Part shown: positions 1-8,140 of the stretch, one piece after another
How the letters are laid out: every line of letters begins with the position of its first letter
How positions within the stretch are numbered: position 1 is the first letter of the stretch
Origin: Mariprofundus micogutta
GTDB lineage: Bacteria > Pseudomonadota > Zetaproteobacteria > Mariprofundales > Mariprofundaceae
Reading direction: 5' to 3'
Assembly: GCF_001895085.1 (NCBI RefSeq)
Contig: NZ_BDFD01000012.1
Coordinates: forward strand, 1 to 64,000
DNA: 64,000 nt
Position numbers and translations under genes: made by a program
The notes under the pieces: model-generated
The model's database searches: none
Told to the model about the DNA's origin: nothing
The model's input: only the letters and a program-made list of their open reading frames with translations

Positions 1-207
1 GCTGTTGGCCACTGTGGTGATAATGCAGCCTGTGAAGGGTTCTTTGGCATGCTAAAGCGAGAAAGGGTTCATCATCGCTTGTATTGCACACAGGATGAGG
101 CAAGAGCAGATATTTTTGATTATTTGGAAAGGTTCCATAATCCAAGAATGCGGCGCAGACTAGCTGCTCAAGATATAAGGTTTACATCGTTTTTAAACCG
201 TCCGTAG
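1..207 (+). pseudogene. IS3-family transposase, C-terminal fragment (cut by window edge)
   Basis: Frame 1 is open from the first base to TAG at 205-207 and gives 68 residues. It carries the end of an IS3-type DDE integrase core: a DNAACEGFF stretch with the last catalytic Glu, then LKRERVHH, an ARADIFDYLERFHNPR stretch and a basic tail. This matches the C-terminus of IS3-family OrfB, which performs DDE-type transposition. The gene starts outside the window, so I cannot tell whether it is intact. It is unrelated in role to the chemosensory genes that follow. Confidence 0.8.
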
Positions 208-211
208 AAAT

Positions 212-231
212 GGGGTAGAACCCCTCTTTTT
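212..231 (+). terminator. Short hairpin with T-run at the IS end
   Basis: GGGG (212-215) pairs with CCCC (221-224) across a five-base loop and is followed by a T-rich tract (225-231). The four-pair stem is short. It may simply be part of the IS inverted repeat. Confidence 0.35.
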
Positions 232-245
232 CAGTCTCAACCTAA

Positions 246-530
246 CTATGAAAGACTTAGACCAACTGCAAATTGACCTTTTATTTTTTCAAAAGGGGCG
301 CACCAAGCAACAAGCCCATATAATTGAACATCAGCCTGCTCTCGTGTGATGGTAAGTCGGACCTTCTCTCCCGGAGCAACCAAAGTGGCCACATTAATAC
401 CTATACCACCATGAGAAACATCTCGAATACTTTTGACTTCATGGTTTTCATGTAAAGAAACCCGAAACACCTCACCATGCAAAATATCATTGCACGGACG
501 ACGTTCCGCTTTTCTCTGATTATCCCTCAT
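246..530 (-). CDS. PilZ-domain protein
   Basis: A 94-residue protein that is essentially one PilZ domain. Both c-di-GMP contact motifs are present: RxxxR (Arg6 to Arg10) and D-x-S-x-x-G (Asp37, Ser39, Gly42). PilZ proteins bind cyclic di-GMP and pass the signal to a partner. The start follows a G-rich ribosome site (GGTGGGGG). The gene lies downstream of the chemosensory operon on the same strand, separated by about 250 AT-rich bases, so it may be a separate unit. A diguanylate cyclase at the other end of the locus makes a c-di-GMP link plausible, but that link is inference. Confidence 0.8.
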   Translation of the reverse strand: MRDNQRKAERRPCNDILHGEVFRVSLHENHEVKSIRDVSHGGIGINVATLVAPGEKVRLTITREQADVQLYGLVAWCAPFEKIKGQFAVGLSLS

Positions 531-753
531 AGGCCCCCACCATTCAAAGAATTACGCATATTTTTCAAAAGAATTAAATATTTATTACCTTATAGATTAA
601 AAAACAATATATCACAATATTTAAATATATCGTCAAGATTATAAACGAGAGGTCGAGTCTTAATTGATGGTATTTATTGAACACCTAATAGTTGTTTGGT
701 TAATATAATATCGGCCTCACTGAATTTCATTAATCAGCTCAACAGGTAGAGTG

Positions 754-773
754 TGAAGTGACTCATCACTTCA
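754..773 (-). terminator. Perfect 8-bp stem-loop just after the chemoreceptor stop
   Basis: TGAAGTGA (754-761) pairs perfectly with TCACTTCA (766-773) across a CTCA loop, four bases past the stop of the chemoreceptor at 778. No U-tract follows on the minus strand, so it is either a weak or factor-assisted terminator or an mRNA 3'-end stabiliser. Confidence 0.4.
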
Positions 774-777
774 AACC

Positions 778-2085
778 TCATTTACTCCGTAACTGTTCGA
801 GCAGTGACACCACCTCACTGGAAGGAGCACCGACATTCTCCAGTACAGCGTTTGCACCTGCTTTATCGCCATTGTTATATTTTTCAACGATTTCTCGTGC
901 AAGCCTGTGTACTTCGGCATGTGGCCGCTCCAGTGCAACAAATGCATCTTCATGACCATAAGTCTGCTGCCCTTCTGAATAGTACCATTTTCCCAAACGA
1001 CAGTGGCGATGATCCGTAACATCTGAAGGGGAAATGTTTTCATGACCCAGAACCATATCAACCAGGCGTTTCTTCCATAACATGTGATCGGTCTTGGCCA
1101 GACTGAGAACACCCCGGGACACCTGGTTTTTCGACAGGTTATCGAGTTGCCCTCTGATACCTCCTTCCAGTTCCCGCATCTGCGTACTTGTATGATTGAT
1201 CTCATGTGATTCATGGCTGACCAGTTCGGACACCTCATGTGTACGCTTGGCAATTTCACGCGATGCCTCGCCCTGATCGGATGCAGCCATTTTAATATGA
1301 TGTACCTGCTCGGACACCGTACTGAAGGCAACGATCACATCCTGCATACTTCTGCCTGCATCTTCGGCCGCAGAGCCGCCGCGCTCCGCACGCTCCACAT
1401 TTTCACTGAACAGTGTAACGACGCTGTCGATTTCACCTTGTAACTGGCCGATTTTCTGGCTGATCTCGCTGGCGGCCTTGGCAGTTTGCTGGGAGAGTGC
1501 TTTCACCTCCCCTGCCACTACGGCAAAACCTTTACCGGCATCACCCGCCCGGGCCGCCTCAATCGTGGCATTGAGCGCCAGCATATTGGTTTGCCCTGCA
1601 ATGCGCTGAATCGATGCAACGATGGTTCCGATATCGCTGGAAAAGTTTACCAGCTTCTCCACCTCACTCATCGCCGAGCGAGCGCGCTCTGCCATTTCAC
1701 TCAGCACAGACAGAGCACTTTCAACCGAAGCTGAACCCATATTCGCCGCTTCAACTGCCTGCGATGCCAGTGCAACCGCTTCATCGGAACTGCCGGCTAT
1801 TTGCTCATTGGTTGTAGCCAGTTCTTCTGTCGCAGCTGCCATGGAGAGCGTGCGCTCATCCATATTACTCATGCCATCAGTCATGCGGCTCATGGTGGAA
1901 ACCACTTCGAAAATATTGATACAGTTGCCAACCTGTTTTTCCAGAAGATCCTCAACCATCGTTTCCAAATTGAGGCCAAGCTTGTCAACGGCTTTGCCCA
2001 TTGCATCCTGACCGCCTGTACGGGCTGTAAAATTGCCTGCTGCGAACTGTTCCAGTGTGCTGGTTACTTTATCTTTATTGCTCAT
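778..2085 (-). CDS. Soluble methyl-accepting chemotaxis protein with C-terminal CZB zinc-binding domain
   Basis: A 435-residue chemoreceptor with no membrane segment. The signalling tip is around residues 164-181 ([18 protein letters not shown]), in a long coiled-coil MCP domain. The C-terminus is a chemoreceptor zinc-binding (CZB) domain with the family ligand pattern: His334, Cys362 in HCxxGxWY, His389 and His393. CZB receptors are cytoplasmic and respond to zinc or to oxidants such as hypochlorite at the Zn-Cys centre. I chose the ATG at 2085 because AGGAG stands six bases before it. An in-frame TTG six bases upstream is too close to that site. It follows cheR by 12 bases and is the last gene of the packed operon. 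Confidence 0.9.
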   Translation of the reverse strand: MSNKDKVTSTLEQFAAGNFTARTGGQDAMGKAVDKLGLNLETMVEDLLEKQVGNCINIFEVVSTMSRMTDGMSNMDERTLSMAAATEELATTNEQIAGSSDEAVALASQAVEAANMGSASVESALSVLSEMAERARSAMSEVEKLVNFSSDIGTIVASIQRIAGQTNMLALNATIEAARAGDAGKGFAVVAGEVKALSQQTAKAASEISQKIGQLQGEIDSVVTLFSENVERAERGGSAAEDAGRSMQDVIVAFSTVSEQVHHIKMAASDQGEASREIAKRTHEVSELVSHESHEINHTSTQMRELEGGIRGQLDNLSKNQVSRGVLSLAKTDHMLWKKRLVDMVLGHENISPSDVTDHRHCRLGKWYYSEGQQTYGHEDAFVALERPHAEVHRLAREIVEKYNNGDKAGANAVLENVGAPSSEVVSLLEQLRSK

Positions 2086-2097
2086 ATGCAACTCCTG

Positions 2098-2940
2098 TCA
2101 ATGCTTTGAGACCAGTCGCCAGACAGGTCTGTTTTCAATACGCTGAACGCTCCAACTCGATCGATTCCCTGTGACCATTTCACCTGCACCTGTAAACAAC
2201 CAGCCACCGACCTCCATCAGTTGAGCGATGGAATCAATCACCTGTTTACGCTGCTCTACATCAAAATAAATCAAGACATTCCGACAAAATACAATATCAA
2301 ACGGGCCATCCTGTTGCAGGGCAGAGACCAGTCGAGGGGAAATCAGGTTTTCCTGTTGAAATCGAACCATGGACTTCAAATTCGCTTTCACCTGCCAGTG
2401 ATGTGAATCCTGCTGTTCAAAGTGAGTCACAAGCGTTTGAACCGGAAGTCCACGCTGCACTTCCATCTGTTTGTACAGCCCCTGTTTCGCATAAGCAATT
2501 GCAGCTGCTGAAATATCCGTAGCTGTGATTTTTACCCGGCTCTCGGCTGCAGGCAGACACTGCTTGGCAGTCATGGCGATAGAATATGCTTCCTGACCTG
2601 TAGATGCCGCCGCCGACCAGATCCGTATGCGGCCTGAAAAGCCTTTCTCTCTGCCCAGTGAAGGGAACAGTTCTTTTTCCAGCACTTTAAACGGATAGGC
2701 ATCTCGAAAAAAAAGTGTTTCATTGGTGGTCATTTTATCCAGCGCCATCCTGGCCACCTCGCCTTTTTCATCCCGGCGAATCATATCTATTAATTCATCC
2801 AGTGATGCAAGTCCCTGAGCACGAGCCATCGGTAACAGCCGTGTGCGGATAAGGTAGAGTTTGCTATCGTCAATGGCCTGACCAATTTCTCTTCGCACAA
2901 AGGCTGCGAAATATTTCAGTCTGTCGCTGCTTACTGTCAT
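2098..2940 (-). CDS. cheR: Chemotaxis protein methyltransferase CheR
   Basis: A 280-residue enzyme that transfers methyl groups from S-adenosylmethionine to receptor glutamates for adaptation. An N-terminal helical domain comes first. The Rossmann-type SAM domain follows, with RIRIWSAAASTGQEAYS (the CheR glycine-rich SAM loop) and DIVFCRNVLIYFD (the family FCRNVLIYF motif). Length is normal for the family. The start codon overlaps the cheB stop as ATGA (2937-2940), so the two adaptation enzymes are translationally coupled. Together they set the methylation of the two receptors in this locus. Confidence 0.95.
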   Translation of the reverse strand: MTVSSDRLKYFAAFVRREIGQAIDDSKLYLIRTRLLPMARAQGLASLDELIDMIRRDEKGEVARMALDKMTTNETLFFRDAYPFKVLEKELFPSLGREKGFSGRIRIWSAAASTGQEAYSIAMTAKQCLPAAESRVKITATDISAAAIAYAKQGLYKQMEVQRGLPVQTLVTHFEQQDSHHWQVKANLKSMVRFQQENLISPRLVSALQQDGPFDIVFCRNVLIYFDVEQRKQVIDSIAQLMEVGGWLFTGAGEMVTGNRSSWSVQRIENRPVWRLVSKH

Positions 2941-3980
2941 TTTGATAATCCCAGAGCGATGCGATTGATTGCATCACCGATCTGCTGAAGCGGTAACACC
3001 TCGTCAGCCGCCCCGAGTTTTACAGTTTCACCCGGCATGCCCCAGACCACGCTACTTTCCTTGTCCTGCGCAATCACGCTGGCTCCGGATTTGGATAATG
3101 CAGCCGCCCCGGCAGCTCCGTCAGCTCCCATACCTGTGAGTATCACTACCAACGCATGTGTCCTGTCAGCCAGTTTGTGCAAGGAACGCAGAGTCACATC
3201 CACGGCAGGCTTACAATGGTGTTCGGCTGGCCCGTCATTCAATCTGGCGATGAGTTGACCCGTCGCATTCCTCTCTACCATCAAATGTGCTTCACCCGGC
3301 GCAAAATAAATCTGCCCGGCCTGCAGGCAAGTCCCATCTTCAGCCACACAGCAATTTAACCGGGTATCCCGATCCAGGCGTCTGGCCAGTGATTCCACAA
3401 ACAGTTTCGGCATGTGCTGCACGACAACAACCGGACAGGGAATGTCAGCTTTTACCACGGTCAGAACATCATGCAAAGCGGCCGGCCCCCCAGTACTTGA
3501 ACCAATAGCAATAATGTCGGGGGTAAAACGATTAATACTTTTGCGCGGTCGCCGTATTACCGTTTTGCCGGGCATGCTTTGCATACGGCCCGCTGCCGCT
3601 CGAACTTTTGGTCCAAGCTCATCTGTCAACGCTTTCACTGGTGCACTTTCACTGGCTTTCGGCTTTAAGACAACACCAAATGCACCGGCCTCCAGCGCCA
3701 GCACACTACGTTCAGCATCGTCCCGGGTTTCAGCAGCGACAATAATTGTTTTGACTGCAGGATGCTGCACAGACAAGACAGCCAGAGTTTCCATACCGTT
3801 CATGCGGGGCATATTCATATCCAGCGTAATCACATCCGGCTTCAAGCGGGTAATTTTCTCCAGAGCATCCTGACCATCCACCGCCTCACCTACGATTTCG
3901 ATATCATTGCAACCGCTCAGAGCCCGGGCAAGCAATCTTCGATATAGTTTAGAGTCGTCTACCAATAACAATCGTATCAT
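2937..3980 (-). CDS. cheB: Protein-glutamate methylesterase/deamidase CheB
   Basis: A 347-residue two-domain enzyme. The N-terminal receiver has the acidic pair in LLVDDSK and phospho-acceptor Asp54 (LDMNMP). The C-terminal methylesterase has IGSSTGGP with the catalytic Ser, VVQHMP with the catalytic His, and GMGADGAAG with the catalytic Asp. Phosphorylation by CheA switches it on to remove receptor methyl groups. It overlaps both neighbours by four bases: the receiver gene upstream at 3977-3980 and cheR downstream at 2937-2940. Confidence 0.95.
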   Translation of the reverse strand: MIRLLLVDDSKLYRRLLARALSGCNDIEIVGEAVDGQDALEKITRLKPDVITLDMNMPRMNGMETLAVLSVQHPAVKTIIVAAETRDDAERSVLALEAGAFGVVLKPKASESAPVKALTDELGPKVRAAAGRMQSMPGKTVIRRPRKSINRFTPDIIAIGSSTGGPAALHDVLTVVKADIPCPVVVVQHMPKLFVESLARRLDRDTRLNCCVAEDGTCLQAGQIYFAPGEAHLMVERNATGQLIARLNDGPAEHHCKPAVDVTLRSLHKLADRTHALVVILTGMGADGAAGAAALSKSGASVIAQDKESSVVWGMPGETVKLGAADEVLPLQQIGDAINRIALGLSK

Positions 3981-4360
3981 GACTGGTACGCAATTCCGAC
4001 AATATCCAGTTTACTTTTGATGATTGCCTCATCAAACGGTTTCATCACATATTCGCTTGCACCGAGGCTGATAGCCTTGAGTATTGAAGATGTCTCTGTT
4101 TCAGTGGAAACGATGATAACCGGTGGCCGATCTGTTGCTGCAAAACGCGACTTGAACTCTTCGAGAAATTCCATTCCCCCCATCACCGGCATATTAATAT
4201 CAAGAAAAATAACTTGGATATCCTGTGAGGATGCGTAAACCTCCAGTGCCTGTTCACCATTTGCAGCTTCCAGCACGTCATAACCACACTTTCTCATGAT
4301 TCGCCCTAATGAGATACGCACGACCCTGGCATCATCAATGATCAGCACTTGCCCTGTCAT
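3977..4360 (-). CDS. Single-domain response regulator (CheY-like)
   Basis: A 127-residue stand-alone receiver with acidic pocket residues (IIDDAR) and phospho-acceptor Asp54 (FLDINMP). A Ser-Thr stretch (VSTETE) and the conserved Lys in VMKPF are also present. It has no output domain. It is the second of two free receivers in the operon and differs clearly from the CheY at 7769. It could be a phosphate sink or an alternative output protein. ATGA overlaps join it to cheW on one side and cheB on the other. Confidence 0.9.
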   Translation of the reverse strand: MTGQVLIIDDARVVRISLGRIMRKCGYDVLEAANGEQALEVYASSQDIQVIFLDINMPVMGGMEFLEEFKSRFAATDRPPVIIVSTETETSSILKAISLGASEYVMKPFDEAIIKSKLDIVGIAYQS

Positions 4361-4818
4361 GATTCTGTCACCGGCATACTCATTTGAATGATCTTCTCTA
4401 CATCCAAAAGGATTAAAATCCGTTTTTCCTGTTTTAACACCCCGTGACAGATCTTCTTCCAGTTTGTTCCAAGTGATTCAGGCGTACGCTCAAACGCATC
4501 TGTATCCATATCAATCACTTCTCCCACAGCATCGACAGTTAATCCGAAATTTTCTATCCCGTCGGATTCAATAATAATTGTACGATAGTCATTCTGATTC
4601 TGATCCGGATCAATATGGAGAATCTTGCGCATATCCAGCTCGGTGAGAATTTTCCCACGCAAATTGATCAAGCCATTCACGGCCTCCGGTGCCAGAGGAA
4701 TTACCGTTTTCATCTGTGCTGTTACCACTTCAGACAGTTGTTCTACGGGTAGTGCCAGCCACTGCTCTGCAACCCTGCAGGTCAACAGCCGGGAACGCAT
4801 TTGTAGTGATTCAGACAT
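4357..4818 (-). CDS. cheW: Chemotaxis coupling protein CheW
   Basis: A 153-residue single CheW domain, the adaptor that links chemoreceptors to the CheA kinase. Visible landmarks are the opening strand (LLTCRVAEQWLALPVEQLSEVV), the receptor-binding stretch VNGLINLRGKILTELDMR with the conserved N-x-R-G, and the terminal ILLDVEKII strand. The start ATG shares one base with the cheA stop (TAATG at 4818) and the stop overlaps the next gene's start, so all three should be made in step. Confidence 0.95.
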   Translation of the reverse strand: MSESLQMRSRLLTCRVAEQWLALPVEQLSEVVTAQMKTVIPLAPEAVNGLINLRGKILTELDMRKILHIDPDQNQNDYRTIIIESDGIENFGLTVDAVGEVIDMDTDAFERTPESLGTNWKKICHGVLKQEKRILILLDVEKIIQMSMPVTES

Positions 4819-7736
4819 TATTCACCCCCTCCAGCGATTGCATCATGGTTAACTACCTCGGCATCGATAACCGCTTTCGCTACGCCTTTGTCACGCGGCT
4901 TTCGCCCTAGCAGGCGGGTTAATTCATCAAGCAACACTTCACGTTCAAATTTCTTCACACAGGCTTGAAACAATTCGCTCCGCGCGCCGATATCTGAAGG
5001 CTCCAGACTGGACAATGATACCACCGGCAGTGAGGCGATAGCCGGCTGTGTGCGTACCCATTCTGCCAGTTCAAAGCCATTGACTTCAGGCATTTCCAAA
5101 TCTGTCAGAATGAGGTCCGGCTTGTGATGGGAGAGAATTTCCTGCGCCTCGAGCCCATTACGTGCGAGCAGAATCTCACAACCCAAACCTTCCAGTGCAG
5201 GCAGCACCAGATTTCGATAAAATATTGCATCTTCAACATACAGAATCCGTTGCTGTCGTTTGCGCCGATCACCGGAGCTGTTAAACCAGTTTGGAATCGC
5301 CTTTTTAATCACTTCGAAAATATCAATGACTTCTGTTGAGCGTCCATCAATCACAGCTGTGCCAAGAAAACAGTCCTCTGAACTATCAAGATGTATCTCC
5401 AACTTCTGCTGAACAATATCGACAATTTCATCCACCTGAATACACAAACGCCTGCCCTGATCAGCAATAATCAGACATGGTTCAATCTCACCTTGTTCTA
5501 TTGGTTCAACGTCCAGTAATTCTGCAAGCCTGAGAACAGGAATGACCTGATCACGATATTGCAGCACCTCTCGTCGACCGGAAGCTTCAATACTATCGGG
5601 CAAGATCTCCTCAATACGTTCAACAAGGGCCATCGGAATGGCATACCATTTGTCACCCAGTGAAAAAACGAGGATATACTGGCTATCTTCAGATGCGGCA
5701 GCGGTCACATCTTCACGGTCAGCTTTTATGATTTCGGCATCATGTCCCTGACGCAGCTCTTTGGTCAGTCCGACGCAATCCAGAATCGGCACCACCATAC
5801 CATCACCGAGTATGCTGCATCCGCCATACAGATCGAGATGCTGGAAATGCAGGCCCAGTGGTTTCACCACAATCTCTTCAGCGCCTAATATTCCATCCAC
5901 TCCGATGCCAAACTGATGCTCGCCTACATTGATAACGACAACCGTGCACTTTTCTCCATCAGAGGCCTGCAAACCCAGCGCATCGCTAAGAAACTGAATC
6001 GGCAGCAATCGGCCACGCAGGCGATAAAATGAACGGCCAGCCACATATTCCCAGTCATCAGAAGCCGGAACTATCGAAATCAGCTCCTGCACCATCATCT
6101 GCGGAATGGCGAAATGCTGTTCGCTACTGGATACAATCAGCGCCGGAATAATTGCCAGCGTCAGTGGAATACGAATATGCAACGTTGTTCCACTACCCAG
6201 TTCACTGTCAATTTCAACGGTGCCACCTACCCCTTCAATTTCAGAGCGCACTACATCCATACCAACACCGCGCCCTGACAGATTGCTCACCTGCTCTGCG
6301 GTAGACAAACCGGCATGAAAGATCAGCTGCAAGGCTGCTTTGTCACTCATCTTGCTTGCCTGCTCTTCGGTGATAACGTGCATTGAAACTGCCTTGTTGC
6401 GGATTTTATCTGCCGGAATTCCGCCTCCGTCATCATGAATATCAATCATGATAAAACCGCTTTCCTGACGTGCTGACAGTGAAATCGTACCCTCTTCAGA
6501 TTTGCCTTTCTGCTGACGCAGTGCCGGCAATTCAATGCCGTGATCGCAGGAGTTACGAATGATGTGGGTCATCGGGTCTTTCATGGCCGCCAGAATGGTG
6601 CGATCCAGTTCTGTCTCCTGCCCATCCATCTTGACGTTGATCTTTTTACCCAGTTGCTTGCCTATATCTCGCAACAAGCGTGGTACAGTGCTCCACAATG
6701 TTGAGATCGGCTGCATGCGTGTATGAAGTAGTTTTTCCTGCAGCAAGGTGGTTGTTTGACTAATATTGCGACAGGTACGTACCAGATCACTCTGCTCGCT
6801 CTGACCTACCAGTCGAAGCAGACGGTTTCTCGAAAGAACCAGTTCACCCACCTGATTCATCAACTCATCGAGTAGCGCAACATCTACTCTGATACTGCTT
6901 TCTGCTGAAGGCTTCCGCGTAGCTTTTACCGGTTTTTCCTGTTCCCGTTGAACTGCAACGGGGGCTGTAACCTCTTCAGGTTCAGACTTTTCCGGTACCG
7001 GTTGTGGTGGTTCAGGCTCTGATTCTGCCTGTTCCTGCAGTTCGACAGTTTCCTGCACTTCAACAATGCTCTCAGGCTCTGCTGTTTTTTCCTTGCTGAT
7101 CTTGCGGCTTTTGGCCAGACCGAGAATCTTCAAGGCTTCCGCAGGTTTCAACCCGTCTATATTGCGCAATTGTTCAAAACCGGCATCGAGTACCGATTCA
7201 GGTGTAGAAAAACCTGCCCCGGCAAGCAGGGCCTGTGCATTTTCACTGAGTCCTTCCAGCCAGGCCAATGCGTCTGACACATCCTCAGCTGCTACACTGT
7301 CCAGCTGATCTGAAGCAGCCTCCTGCTGTTCTGATGAAGCCGCCCCATCCAAATCTATCAAGCGTTCGGCAGCAGACAATCGAACGCACAGGTCTGAAAA
7401 ATCAAGCACAGGTTCCACGCCATTTTCCTCCAGACCGGCTATCAGCGTCTTGATCGCATCACTGTTTTCGAGCAGCAGCGAGACCATATCCCCATCCACG
7501 TGATAACCCTTGGACCTTATTTTACCCAGCAGATTTTCTCCGGCATGCGCCACTTTCTCCAGCCCCTGAAGACCGAGAAACCCGCAGTTCCCTTTGACCG
7601 TATGAATCACCCTGAAAATTGCACCCAGTGTTTCAGCATTTCCCGGATCAGCCTCAAGTTTAAGCAACTCCTCTTCTATCGAAGAGAGGTTTTCGTTACT
7701 CTCGGTAAGAAATTCGGCTAGTAGCTCTTCATCCAT
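4818..7736 (-). CDS. cheA: Hybrid chemotaxis histidine kinase CheA with C-terminal receiver
   Basis: A 972-residue kinase. In order: an Hpt domain (1-105) with phospho-His45 in HTVKGN; a small helix-hairpin-helix or SAM-like segment (about 155-210); a Glu/Pro-rich linker (215-275); the dimerisation helices (from 281); the ATPase domain (N box Asn395, DDGGGIP 435-441, GRGVGMD 488-494); two CheW-like domains (about 525-665 and 685-815); and a receiver with Asp879. E. coli CheA is about 650 residues with one CheW domain and no receiver. The tail receiver suggests internal phosphotransfer or a phosphate sink. It follows cheY by 32 bases. Confidence 0.95.
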   Translation of the reverse strand: MDEELLAEFLTESNENLSSIEEELLKLEADPGNAETLGAIFRVIHTVKGNCGFLGLQGLEKVAHAGENLLGKIRSKGYHVDGDMVSLLLENSDAIKTLIAGLEENGVEPVLDFSDLCVRLSAAERLIDLDGAASSEQQEAASDQLDSVAAEDVSDALAWLEGLSENAQALLAGAGFSTPESVLDAGFEQLRNIDGLKPAEALKILGLAKSRKISKEKTAEPESIVEVQETVELQEQAESEPEPPQPVPEKSEPEEVTAPVAVQREQEKPVKATRKPSAESSIRVDVALLDELMNQVGELVLSRNRLLRLVGQSEQSDLVRTCRNISQTTTLLQEKLLHTRMQPISTLWSTVPRLLRDIGKQLGKKINVKMDGQETELDRTILAAMKDPMTHIIRNSCDHGIELPALRQQKGKSEEGTISLSARQESGFIMIDIHDDGGGIPADKIRNKAVSMHVITEEQASKMSDKAALQLIFHAGLSTAEQVSNLSGRGVGMDVVRSEIEGVGGTVEIDSELGSGTTLHIRIPLTLAIIPALIVSSSEQHFAIPQMMVQELISIVPASDDWEYVAGRSFYRLRGRLLPIQFLSDALGLQASDGEKCTVVVINVGEHQFGIGVDGILGAEEIVVKPLGLHFQHLDLYGGCSILGDGMVVPILDCVGLTKELRQGHDAEIIKADREDVTAAASEDSQYILVFSLGDKWYAIPMALVERIEEILPDSIEASGRREVLQYRDQVIPVLRLAELLDVEPIEQGEIEPCLIIADQGRRLCIQVDEIVDIVQQKLEIHLDSSEDCFLGTAVIDGRSTEVIDIFEVIKKAIPNWFNSSGDRRKRQQRILYVEDAIFYRNLVLPALEGLGCEILLARNGLEAQEILSHHKPDLILTDLEMPEVNGFELAEWVRTQPAIASLPVVSLSSLEPSDIGARSELFQACVKKFEREVLLDELTRLLGRKPRDKGVAKAVIDAEVVNHDAIAGGGE

Positions 7737-7768
7737 GTTTTAACTCCTCTCTCAAACGAACAAGCAAA

Positions 7769-8140
7769 TCAAAACAACATGCTGCCGACCACTTCGATCA
7801 GGTGATCCGGTTCAAAAGGTTTCACCAGCCATGCCGAGACGCCTGAGCCATGACCTACCGATTTCTTTTCTTCGCCCGACTCTGTCGTAAGCATCACAAT
7901 AGGTGTCTCAGCATAAGCAGGCAGTTGGCGGATATTTTGAATCATTGTCAGACCATCCATATTCGGCATATTCAGATCCGTCAAAATGAGGTCAAAACTT
8001 TCCGCCTGAGCCATGGCAAGGCCTTCAGCCCCGTCTTTGGCTTCTACTACTTCAAAATCGACACTGGTCAGTGTTCGTTTCACTGTCATACGAACCATCA
8101 TCGAATCTTCAACGATTAAAATTCTAGGTGCTCCACTCAT
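7769..8140 (-). CDS. cheY: Chemotaxis response regulator CheY
   Basis: A 123-residue single receiver close to canonical CheY. It has an acidic pocket at Glu11-Asp12, phospho-acceptor Asp55 (LTDLNMP), a TTES stretch at the conserved Thr, and Lys107 in WLVKPF. It should carry the signal from CheA to the motor, which may be a flagellar switch or the type IV pilus machinery. Its ATG overlaps the stop of the upstream 1198-residue channel-like gene (ATGA, 8137-8140), and that gene's last domain carries a CheZ-type D-x3-Q motif. The layout therefore resembles a cheZ-cheY pair. Confidence 0.93.
   Translation of the reverse strand: MSGAPRILIVEDSMMVRMTVKRTLTSVDFEVVEAKDGAEGLAMAQAESFDLILTDLNMPNMDGLTMIQNIRQLPAYAETPIVMLTTESGEEKKSVGHGSGVSAWLVKPFEPDHLIEVVGSMLF

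Larger units (their letters stand above)
1..235 (+). mobile_element. Right part of an IS3-family insertion sequence
   Basis: The transposase fragment runs to 207. A short GC-rich stretch with complementary GGGG/CCCC blocks and a T-run follows, then the sequence becomes AT-rich. The terminal inverted repeat probably lies around 200-235, but the left end is outside the window, so the boundary and any target duplication cannot be fixed. Confidence 0.5.
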
